Below, piece by piece: positions 16,858 to 22,562 of a stretch of DNA of 28,355 nucleotides (positions are counted from its first letter, which is position 1; every line of letters begins with the position of its first letter). Both the position numbers and the translations under genes were made by a program. The stretch comes from a virus. Location of the stretch: IMG/VR virus record IMGVR_UViG_3300043448_000043, positions 1-28,355 of that record; one strand, written 5' to 3'. The notes beneath the pieces were generated by a model that saw nothing but the letters and a program-made list of their open reading frames with translations, did no database searches and had not been told where the DNA came from.

Positions 16858-17309
16858 AGTGCCCTCGTATATACGACTGTATCTACAGTCCACCCGTTCG
16901 TTTCCAAGTGCGACATCAGACCCAGAAACGGGGACCTTGTCTCTAAGTAGCTATACCCCGCTTCTCTGGCAACGCGCTCGAAGAACGACTGGTACCTAGA
17001 TACCAAGCTATTCCCTTTTTCCTTGGCCCACGCGAGCCAAAGAAACATTGTCTTCTTTCCAGTGAAGTTATCGACCTCTGTTGTAGAGACTACGAACCCT
17101 TCACTTGTAACCCACAACACGGCTTGTCCATTTACACACGCCGCGTACACATCTTCGACCCGGTATGTCAGAGTCTTCGCGTTACGAAGAATCTCTTCTA
17201 CACCTGGTTTAATCCAATCCCACTCTCTACGTACGTCAGATACGAAAGGCTCAACCGCCGCTACCGTACCTGTTTCTGCGCCGTGAGAAAGAGGAGTGAA
17301 TACCGCCAT
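16854..17309 (-). CDS. GNAT-fold-like phage protein of the virion core cluster
   Basis: 151 residues; AGGAAGG lies about 8 bases before the ATG. The order of strands and helices, with a central VLWVTSEGFVVSTTEV beta pair, a KKTMFLWLAWAK strand-helix and FFERVAREAGYSYLETRSPF followed by NGWTVDTVVYTRAL, resembles the GNAT acetyltransferase-like proteins often found next to internal virion genes in podoviruses (the T7 gp13 position). I cannot identify an acetyl-CoA-binding R/Q-x-x-G-x-G/A loop, so enzymatic activity is doubtful and a structural use of the fold is as likely. Its first 59 bases overlap the end of the upstream adaptor gene in another frame. Confidence 0.55.
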   Translation of the reverse strand: MAVFTPLSHGAETGTVAAVEPFVSDVRREWDWIKPGVEEILRNAKTLTYRVEDVYAACVNGQAVLWVTSEGFVVSTTEVDNFTGKKTMFLWLAWAKEKGNSLVSRYQSFFERVAREAGYSYLETRSPFLGLMSHLETNGWTVDTVVYTRAL

Positions 17310-17934
17310 ACGCTACCTTCCTAGCAATTCCTGCATCAGCGTTTCGTGCGCGTCTGTCTGCTTGGGCTATGCCCTCAGCAAACAAAGACCCGTACACCTG
17401 TGCCCCGGCAAAGTCAGTCCAGTCTTTGCTCGGTAAACGCAATAAACGAAACAGAGCACCGTTGACGATAGTGTCTCGGTACTCCGACATCAGCTCGTCA
17501 TCAGCGGTGGTAGAAGTTTGAGTAGGCTTCAGCTGCACCCGCAAAATGGTACTAGACGCTTTAGTTTCGTTTGGTACCGGTACCATCCAGAACAGTGACT
17601 GACTGGTCTTTACGAAGTACTCCGGAGTTCCACGATTGTCGGCGTCACGCCAGTTCTGCTTACGTTGCTCTAAGAGATTAGTGCTGATTGGCTCAATCTC
17701 TTTGCCGTCATGAACTACCCACATGATTTTGTGCACTACCGTATCGGTAGGCGGCTCAAGATCGTATTCGTAGATGCCAGCAATCGTGGTAACAGGATCT
17801 AGCTCTGCTTGGAGGACGGCCGCTTTCTCACAGAGCTCAATAACCGCTGCGCGGATATTGTTCTCGATAAGCGTGTCGGGGCAACCCGGCACCATCGGGA
17901 TGATCTCTGGCAGGAGCGACTCATAGAGCGCCAT
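17251..17934 (-). CDS. Neck / tail adaptor protein (second of a pair)
   Basis: 227 residues. An N-terminal helical domain (ESLLPEIIPMVPGCPDTLIENNIRAAVIELCEKA) precedes a beta-rich middle (IYEYDLEPPTDTVVHKIMWVV) and a C-terminal helical segment (EYRDTIVNGALFRLLRLPS). The end is an Arg/Ser/Gly-rich tail. This helix-beta-helix plan is that of phage head-tail adaptors that seat on the portal, and it looks like a diverged cousin of the neighbouring 236-residue protein. The ATG follows the stop of that gene closely, with GGGG 9 bases upstream. The 3' end overlaps the GNAT-like gene by 59 bases. Adaptor versus tail-completion role is not resolved. Confidence 0.65.
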   Translation of the reverse strand: MALYESLLPEIIPMVPGCPDTLIENNIRAAVIELCEKAAVLQAELDPVTTIAGIYEYDLEPPTDTVVHKIMWVVHDGKEIEPISTNLLEQRKQNWRDADNRGTPEYFVKTSQSLFWMVPVPNETKASSTILRVQLKPTQTSTTADDELMSEYRDTIVNGALFRLLRLPSKDWTDFAGAQVYGSLFAEGIAQADRRARNADAGIARKVAYGGIHSSFSRRRNRYGSGG

Positions 17935-17940
17935 GAGTTA

Positions 17941-18651
17941 TTACCCCGCTACAGCTGGGACAGACGTTACTTGTCGGCTAGCGTCGAAGTTAGGCGAAGT
18001 AATAGCGTCTAGCTGCGCCTTACCGGTGATGGAAGACATAAACAGCTGGAAGTGAGAAGAAGCCCGCTGCTGGTTACCAGCATACTCAGCGTCCTTCATG
18101 TACGCCATATAGAGGACGTAGTTCATCACGGCGTTTGCAAAGATATCAGGGATGTCTAAGTTCCCGTTCTGGGCAACCGTGGTCGGATTAGCCGAATAAA
18201 TAATCTCTACGTACGACGCTGCTGGCGACGCAACGCCGGGGTACACGTAAAAGTTACGTGGGTTTGCCTCGTCGTAGATGTAATGTTTGATAACCGCAGC
18301 ATGCGAAGCATCACCGGCTACGAGCGGGTCGTGCCAGTCTGGAGTCTGAGCATCGAGCACTTCGCGCGAAACAATACGGACAGCTCGTTTGCCTACGCCG
18401 TTTGTAGCGGCGGACATATTTCGGACAACGCGAAGAAGTCGATTACCGTCGCTAGGGATCTCCTGCTTGGTACCGGCTACGAGGGTAATAGTAGTGTTCT
18501 TAGCCGAAGCGTCCGGCTTTAAAAGGGCGATTTCACGCTGGGCATCATTGACCCAGAGTACGAGTTCATCCACCACTGGCCAACGAACACCCGTGGTGTC
18601 CTGCAGGGTCTTTTGAACTCGGTCAATAACGCTTTGTACGGTGACAGCCAT
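17941..18651 (-). CDS. Phage adaptor protein, DUF6682-like
   Basis: 236 residues. The N-terminus VQSVIDRVQKTLQDTTGVRWPVVDELVLWVNDAQREI is highly characteristic of the DUF6682 phage adaptor family (helical, portal-binding). It continues with a beta section (NFYVYPGVASPAASYVEIIY) and a helical end (FANAVMNYVLYMAYMKDAEY). Such proteins form the ring under the portal that joins head to tail in podoviruses and some other phages. It sits two genes after the major capsid protein, the expected place. Length agrees with the family. The C-terminal 25 residues look disordered. Confidence 0.75.
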   Translation of the reverse strand: MAVTVQSVIDRVQKTLQDTTGVRWPVVDELVLWVNDAQREIALLKPDASAKNTTITLVAGTKQEIPSDGNRLLRVVRNMSAATNGVGKRAVRIVSREVLDAQTPDWHDPLVAGDASHAAVIKHYIYDEANPRNFYVYPGVASPAASYVEIIYSANPTTVAQNGNLDIPDIFANAVMNYVLYMAYMKDAEYAGNQQRASSHFQLFMSSITGKAQLDAITSPNFDASRQVTSVPAVAG

Positions 18652-18659
18652 GGTCTACC

Positions 18660-19052
18660 TCACGAATGAAGGAACGCCTCCCAAGCCGCTTCTCGATCTT
18701 CGGTGCTGACCGTGCGCCCCACAACGCGATTTAACGCGGTTGCTTTCGGCGTACCATCAGACTTGAAATCATCTGGGTCGCCGCTCTCTACGAGCTTTTC
18801 GATCCCAGTAATAACATCATCCAGCGTGCGGACTTCCTCGAACTCTTCTACAGCGGGGACATCCGCTGGCTTCACAGGTTCAGGTTTTGATACGGGTTCA
18901 GGTTTCTTGCTCTCGGTAACTTGTTTTGCGCCTTGTTGGAGAGCCAGTAATCCGATTTCATCGGATACCTCGCGCTCAACCCCAGGGAGAAACAAAACAC
19001 ACGCGCCACTTAGAGTAGCTACCCGAATCTCTTGGTCTGCGATGACCTTCAC
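18660..19052 (-). CDS. Small acidic protein after the capsid gene
   Basis: 130 residues from a GTG at 19050-19052 preceded by a full AGGAGG only 4 bases away. The first 45 residues look like a small beta barrel (CVLFLPGVEREVSDEIGLLALQQGA), followed by a Lys/Pro/Glu linker (about 47-72). An acidic helical C-terminal domain (DDVITGIEKL...DGTPKATALNRVVGR...EDREAAWEAFL) completes it. This two-part plan is common for proteins encoded just downstream of phage capsid genes. They may be head-completion, decoration or maturation proteins, but the function is not established. It is separated from the capsid gene by a GC-rich stem-loop, so it may be expressed less. Confidence 0.65.
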   Translation of the reverse strand: MKVIADQEIRVATLSGACVLFLPGVEREVSDEIGLLALQQGAKQVTESKKPEPVSKPEPVKPADVPAVEEFEEVRTLDDVITGIEKLVESGDPDDFKSDGTPKATALNRVVGRTVSTEDREAAWEAFLHS

Positions 19053-19065
19053 AAAACCTCCTGGT

Positions 19066-19109
19066 TTAAAGAGAGCGGGAGGCCCCCTCCGAAGAGAGGG
19101 CCCCCCTCA
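19066..19109 (-). terminator. GC-rich stem-loop after the capsid gene (possible partial terminator)
   Basis: Immediately after the capsid stop, the minus strand can form CCCTC/GAGGG (19096-19100 with 19085-19089, 6-base loop), with more G/C pairing on both sides. Smaller alternative hairpins are also possible. It ends in CTCTCTTT, a poor U-tract. It could act as a weak terminator or mRNA-stabilising element that sets capsid protein above downstream genes. Confidence 0.45.
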
Positions 19110-19113
19110 CAGC

Positions 19114-20256
19114 TTAGACGGCCGTGTCGAGCGCGATCACGCCAAAGTCTTGGACGTTGGCAGTGACATCGCTGTTGTACTTCGGCTTGCGGAGACCGAA
19201 GATCTTACCGATCGAAATACCAGACTGGTTCTGGTAATCGAAGGTATCTTCGACGATTTCCGGCAGACCGATGTCGGCCATAGCGAGAGCCTGAGCACCG
19301 CAGAAGAGAGCGCGGGCACCGACGACGTCGGCATTCGCACCCCACTTGTAGCCAGCGGCACCGGCATTCGCCGAGGTACCAGTCGTCGCGCCAGCAGTGT
19401 TAAACACATGGCGGAACTCGTGGACCATCACACCGTCGACCATCAGCGAGCTCGAACCAGCGAACAACTGGTTGCTCGGACCACGGATGCCAGCGTTACG
19501 CACGTTAGCAAGGAAGTCCGAATCGAGCTTAAGGGCCGCCATCTGCTGCGGCGTCACGAAGAGGTGGAACACCTCGTCGTTACCAGCACCGCGAACGCCA
19601 CGGATGTACTGGTCCTTAGCGTAGGCCTTCAACTCGACCACATGGCGATACTTCAGCACGTCGGCCGTAGTAATCGCAGTCGTGTCACCGGCAATGATGT
19701 CGTTGCCCGAAACGCGACGATGGCGAGCGGCAGTCGGAGCCGACACGTCCGAAGCGAACTCAAGGTTCGACAGGTTCTGGCCAGAGGCCAGCACCGGGCG
19801 GAGACCACCGTTCGTCTTGTGCGTGTAAGCAACACCGGCGAGCGTCAAGAACGCGAGCTGGTCCATACGGTCAGCCATCGCGTAGGCGAGGGCGTCACGG
19901 GACGTCTCACGGAAGTTCACGACCGACTTCTGATCAGCAAGGCGACCAGCGATACGGTTCGCAAAGCGCAGCTGATCGAGCTCGATGGTGATGTCGTAAG
20001 CGCGGAGCGCCTCTTCGTTACCCTCAAGTGAGCTGTCGCCCGTCACGCCGTCACCGGTCATGTCGGCCAACAACGTGATCACGGCCTTCGTGCCCTTGTC
20101 GGACTTCGTCAGCTCGGTGACCCGCTGGATCATCGCATTAGAACCCGAACCAGCGAACTGGTTCACAAACGACATATTGCGAGCGACGCGCCAGAAATCA
20201 CGGCTCCACGCCGTGAGTTGTTCACTAGTCAGCGCCGCAAAGTTAGTAAGAGCCAT
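19114..20256 (-). CDS. Major capsid protein, N4-gp56 / DUF4043 family
   Basis: 380 residues, the shell-forming protein. The segment KGTKAVITLLADMTGDGVTGDSSLEGNEEALRAYD (about 54-88) and QLRFANRIAGRLADQKSVVNFRE (about 95-117) are the recognisable core of the N4-gp56/DUF4043 capsid family, an HK97-fold group. DRMDQLAFLTLAG, MVHEFRHVF and a C-terminal KPKYNSDVTANVQDFGVIALD also fit. The length is close to the family norm, with no sign of a protease delta domain. AAGGAG lies 7 bases before the ATG, one of the best ribosome-binding sites in the window, in keeping with high expression. A 264-base leader upstream may carry its own promoter. Confidence 0.93.
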   Translation of the reverse strand: MALTNFAALTSEQLTAWSRDFWRVARNMSFVNQFAGSGSNAMIQRVTELTKSDKGTKAVITLLADMTGDGVTGDSSLEGNEEALRAYDITIELDQLRFANRIAGRLADQKSVVNFRETSRDALAYAMADRMDQLAFLTLAGVAYTHKTNGGLRPVLASGQNLSNLEFASDVSAPTAARHRRVSGNDIIAGDTTAITTADVLKYRHVVELKAYAKDQYIRGVRGAGNDEVFHLFVTPQQMAALKLDSDFLANVRNAGIRGPSNQLFAGSSSLMVDGVMVHEFRHVFNTAGATTGTSANAGAAGYKWGANADVVGARALFCGAQALAMADIGLPEIVEDTFDYQNQSGISIGKIFGLRKPKYNSDVTANVQDFGVIALDTAV

Positions 20257-20290
20257 TTGGCTTCTCCTTGATATTGCGTTTAAAAACCCA

Positions 20291-20308
20291 GTAATGCACT
20301 TGCATTAC
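20291..20308 (-). promoter_or_regulatory. Perfect 8-bp hairpin in the capsid leader
   Basis: GTAATGCA, two bases, TGCATTAC: an exact inverted repeat. On the minus strand it is followed after 4 bases by TTTTT, so it could work as a weak terminator/attenuator or as a 5' mRNA-stabilising hairpin 35 bases before the capsid ribosome-binding site. Confidence 0.5.
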
Positions 20309-20488
20309 CAGCCTCTACAGCCGACTTATGGAGCGGCTAACCCGTTTCCCCGTATCGTGGGGTCACGACTTAGCGCGTATTTACGAGGCGCGACCTCGGC
20401 ACGTTTAACGCCATTGCAGGCGAAATCTCAAACGTTTTTAGCGTGTGCGACACGGCCAGATATCGTTCCGGCGGACGAATTCAGTTGT

Positions 20489-20517
20489 AGATTAGCAACA
20501 CGAATAAAAGTTCGCAA
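20489..20517 (-). promoter_or_regulatory. Candidate sigma70-type promoter for the capsid gene
   Basis: Minus strand: TTGCGA (20512-20517), a 17-base spacer, then TAATCT (20489-20494). This gives 4/6 and 3/6 matches with correct spacing, just after the last basic mini-gene and at the head of the capsid leader. The matches are modest, so this is only a candidate. Confidence 0.3.
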
Positions 20518-20520
20518 CTA

Positions 20521-20772
20521 CTATCTGTATTTCGCTGTCTTTTTTGCAATCCGCTTAGGCTGCTTAGAGAACTGCTTGCCGCTAGCCGTAGCCTTACGTT
20601 TATTGCGCGTAGTAGCAGCGTACTCTTGCGGGCTTAATGCATTACGCGCGGCTCGGGGGAGATAACGCTCCCCCGTAGCCTTGCTACCCTGGATGCTGTT
20701 CTTACCAGACCGGGTGCCCCAGTCTTCCTTGGTCCACTTCTTAAGAGACCGCTGGGACTTAGCTAACCCCAT
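20521..20772 (-). CDS. Small basic phage protein
   Basis: 83 residues, net charge about +19 by count. It begins MGLAKSQRSLKKWTKEDWGT, continues with GSKATGERYLPRAARNALSP and ends in a Lys-rich tail (GKQFSKQPKRIAKKTAKYR). Proteins with this opening and the ATGERYLPRAAR block recur in tailed phages; their function is not known to me. AAGGA lies 7 bases before the ATG, inside the end of the preceding gene. It is the last of five basic mini-genes between scaffold and capsid. A nucleic-acid-binding or head-internal role is suggested by charge only. Confidence 0.75.
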   Translation of the reverse strand: MGLAKSQRSLKKWTKEDWGTRSGKNSIQGSKATGERYLPRAARNALSPQEYAATTRNKRKATASGKQFSKQPKRIAKKTAKYR

Positions 20773-20775
20773 GAG

Positions 20776-20955
20776 TTAGTCCTTCCCCATCTTACGAAGC
20801 GTCATGGCAAGGCGAGCACGCTGTCCTATCTTGCCGGACTTCTTGGCTGCTTTGCGAAGTTGCTTGGCGGGGATCTTTTCCCCCTTCTTAACACCGAGTG
20901 ACTTTCGCAACGCACCGGGCTTTTTAATAGCCCCGCTAATCCAGTTCTTAGCCAT
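20776..20955 (-). CDS. Small basic phage protein (59 residues)
   Basis: Begins MAKNWISGAIKKPGALRKSL and continues with a Lys/Arg-rich helical segment (KIPAKQLRKAAKKSGKIGQR...LRKMGKD); net charge about +17. A start 22 codons earlier is open but lies within the neighbouring gene. The ATG at 20953-20955 shares one base with that gene's stop (TAATG), which supports the short form. Similar mini-proteins with KKPGALRK occur in other phage structural regions; the role is not established. Confidence 0.8.
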   Translation of the reverse strand: MAKNWISGAIKKPGALRKSLGVKKGEKIPAKQLRKAAKKSGKIGQRARLAMTLRKMGKD

Positions 20956-21134
20956 TACTTGTAGCCTCCACCTGCTTTTTTGTACTGCACGGCCAGCATC
21001 TGCGCCTTCCTGGCGCTCCACTGTCCTGGTTTACCGCCTTTACCACCGGCTTTGATGCTCTCAAACAATCGTTTGCGCATCGTCGGCTTGGTGTAATTAC
21101 CGGCGGAGTTGACGCTACTTTTCTTAGTAGCCAT
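20955..21134 (-). CDS. Small basic phage protein, DUF5872-like (59 residues)
   Basis: Minus-strand frame from the ATG at 21132-21134 to the TAA at 20955-20957. The sequence starts MATKKSSVNSAGNYTKPTMR and continues KRLFESIKAGGKGGKPGQWS, ending AGGGYK. The NYTKPTMRKRLFE...GKPGQWSARKAQ pattern matches a widespread small phage/plant/algal-type family that I associate with DUF5872. Net charge is about +13. The start overlaps the end of the 41-residue gene by 11 bases and the stop overlaps the next ATG, so translation is coupled. The function is unknown. Confidence 0.8.
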   Translation of the reverse strand: MATKKSSVNSAGNYTKPTMRKRLFESIKAGGKGGKPGQWSARKAQMLAVQYKKAGGGYK

Positions 21135-21249
21135 ATCCTTTGGCCTTCTTAGCAGGGGCCTTCTTCTTAGCGGCTCCCTTCTTCATCGGACCTTTGTGTT
21201 TAGCACCTTTCATCATGGTGCCATCCGGCATTCGATGCATATTCTTCAT
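21124..21249 (-). CDS. 41-residue Lys-rich mini-protein
   Basis: Minus-strand frame from the ATG at 21247-21249 to the TAA at 21124-21126. It begins MKNMHRMPDGTMMKGAKHKG and ends with a Lys/Ala-rich tail (PMKKGAAKKKAPAKKAKGYGY), net charge about +13. AGGAG lies 6 bases before the ATG, a strong ribosome-binding site, and both neighbours are closely packed basic genes. The histone-H1-like Ala/Lys/Pro tail suggests DNA binding, but there is no direct proof that it does so. Confidence 0.7.
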   Translation of the reverse strand: MKNMHRMPDGTMMKGAKHKGPMKKGAAKKKAPAKKAKGYGY

Positions 21250-21260
21250 GCGAGACTCCT

Positions 21261-21545
21261 TTACCATTTGACCTTGTCAGCCCAGTAAGCAGCCGACATT
21301 TTGCCCTTAGAAATATTTGATGCATGACGAGCTTTGAACGACTCGCGACGCTTACGGTAAGCAGCTGACTCCCCCTGCTTCTTGGGGGAGCCGCTAACGC
21401 CCTGCTGACCGAAGCGAATCGTCTTCACTTGGTCTCCGGACTTCGCCACAACTACGTGACTTTTGGTCGGATGGCTAGGGGTACGCTTAGGTTTGTTGTA
21501 GCCAGACACACCGGCTCTGGCGAGCCTTGGATCACGGTTAGCCAT
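21261..21545 (-). CDS. Small basic phage protein (94 residues)
   Basis: Begins MANRDPRLARAGVSGYNKPK and has a short central beta segment (SHVVVAKSGDQVKTIRFGQQ). The GSPKKQGESAAYRKRRESF block and a KGKMSAAYWADKVKW end follow; net charge about +17. This pattern recurs as a single conserved small gene near scaffold and capsid genes in many phages. Its ATG shares one base with the scaffold stop (TAATG), implying co-translation with the scaffold. The function is unknown; a head-assembly or DNA-associated role is a guess from place and charge. Confidence 0.8.
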   Translation of the reverse strand: MANRDPRLARAGVSGYNKPKRTPSHPTKSHVVVAKSGDQVKTIRFGQQGVSGSPKKQGESAAYRKRRESFKARHASNISKGKMSAAYWADKVKW

Positions 21546-22552
21546 TAGACAACGTCTCCACGTAAGCGCTTCAAAGTAGCTGCTGGAAGCGCGTTAAACT
21601 CATCTTCGCTCAGCGACATGATGTCGAACGCCTTCTCCCCGCGTGCAGCAGAGCTTTCGCCCGGCATATCAGGCGGCTGAGCCTCAGCGGCCTTCATCTT
21701 ACGGGCCACTTCAGCGCGCTTTTTGGCTACTTCATCAACGGCAGGCTTAGCAGCAGTCGGTGTTGAGCCAAGAGACGGCTCAGCCGGTGCGCCGGGGTCC
21801 AAACCGTACTCACGAATGACGAATTTAGCCGCCTTTGACAGCGCAGCAACCGGGTTGTCACCCTTCACGATGAACGCGTCACGAAGATCGATGACTTCCT
21901 GGGTGTACTTTTCGTTGAAGTCGGAACTTGCGCGGTCAAAAACCGGGAAGTTCGTCTCCAACTCGGCTGCGGCCTGCTGCAAAGCCGACATCTGCTGGCT
22001 CTGAGTGACCTTCTGCTCCATTTTTTGGGTCAGTTCGTACTCAAGCTGGGCACGTTCCGCCTGACGAATCTCCTGACGGAGGGCTGCGGCCTTCTCATGC
22101 TGCCCATCTAGCACCAAATTCTGGTACTCGACCTCTTTTGCAGCAAATTCGTAGGTGCTCGGGGCGTTTTCGGCTACATTTTTTGCAGCCATGAGGTCAT
22201 CAAGCTGCTTTTGGAGCGCCTTCTGCTTAGCCAACACCTCGTCGAGGCGTGACTTCGGCACCATCGGCTTCTTCTGCTCCGGTTCGGGGGCAATTTTTGC
22301 CTCCGGTTCGGCGGCAATTCCTGCCTCAGGCTCAGGAATGCTAGGCGCTTCGACCGGTTCTTCAGCTTTCGGCTCAACTTTAGGGGCCTCAGCAACCGTC
22401 TCCTCAGCAACTTCTGGCTCTTCTACCGGCGCAGCCGCCTTAGGCTCTTCGCCAAGGCCAAAGTTCAGATCAATCGAGGGACTTTGAGCGTCCTCAATCG
22501 GGTCTGAACCAGGCATACGATCAAGAGTAACTTCCTTCTTATCCTCGGACAT
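21545..22552 (-). CDS. Capsid scaffolding protein
   Basis: 335 residues from the ATG at 22550-22552, with GGAG 7 bases upstream overlapping the portal stop. A TTG two codons earlier is too close to the ribosome-binding site. The N-terminal third is Glu/Pro/Ala-rich and disordered (about 30-100). A long coiled coil follows (about 100-200, RLDEVLAKQKALQKQLDDLM and QAERAQLEYELTQK), and the C-terminal part has LPAATLKRLRGDVV, a basic helix like the capsid-binding tail of scaffolds. Its place between portal and capsid genes is the usual one. It should be absent from mature virions. The role is inferred from composition and context, which here are quite specific. Confidence 0.82.
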   Translation of the reverse strand: MSEDKKEVTLDRMPGSDPIEDAQSPSIDLNFGLGEEPKAAAPVEEPEVAEETVAEAPKVEPKAEEPVEAPSIPEPEAGIAAEPEAKIAPEPEQKKPMVPKSRLDEVLAKQKALQKQLDDLMAAKNVAENAPSTYEFAAKEVEYQNLVLDGQHEKAAALRQEIRQAERAQLEYELTQKMEQKVTQSQQMSALQQAAAELETNFPVFDRASSDFNEKYTQEVIDLRDAFIVKGDNPVAALSKAAKFVIREYGLDPGAPAEPSLGSTPTAAKPAVDEVAKKRAEVARKMKAAEAQPPDMPGESSAARGEKAFDIMSLSEDEFNALPAATLKRLRGDVV

Positions 22553-22562
22553 GATCAATCTC

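Larger units (their letters stand above)
20257..20520 (-). promoter_or_regulatory. Leader of the capsid gene, no gene recognised
   Basis: The largest gap inside the leftward gene train. On the minus strand it holds a candidate promoter (20489-20517), short stems at 20442-20454 (CGTGT/ACACG) and 20384-20398 (CGAGG/CCTCG), a perfect hairpin at 20291-20308 and then AAGGAG before the capsid ATG. The only minus-strand frame noticed is a 14-codon one that I do not call. It looks like a structured 5' untranslated leader. Confidence 0.5.

Noticed and set aside
16858-16893. 12-codon N-terminal extension of the Ala/Gln-rich core protein
   Set aside because: The ATG at 16857 forms a 4-base overlap with the upstream stop, the usual spacing in this operon.
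18703-20031. 442-codon plus-strand frame opposite the capsid and acidic-protein genes
   Set aside because: Antisense shadow of genes with strong codon bias: no ribosome-binding site noted, low-complexity R/V/T composition, and the opposite strand has a clear capsid protein.
20060-20665. 201-codon plus-strand frame across the capsid leader
   Set aside because: It overlaps the capsid 5' end and the 83-residue gene on the other strand, has no ribosome-binding site noted and no familiar motif; the leader is better read as untranslated.
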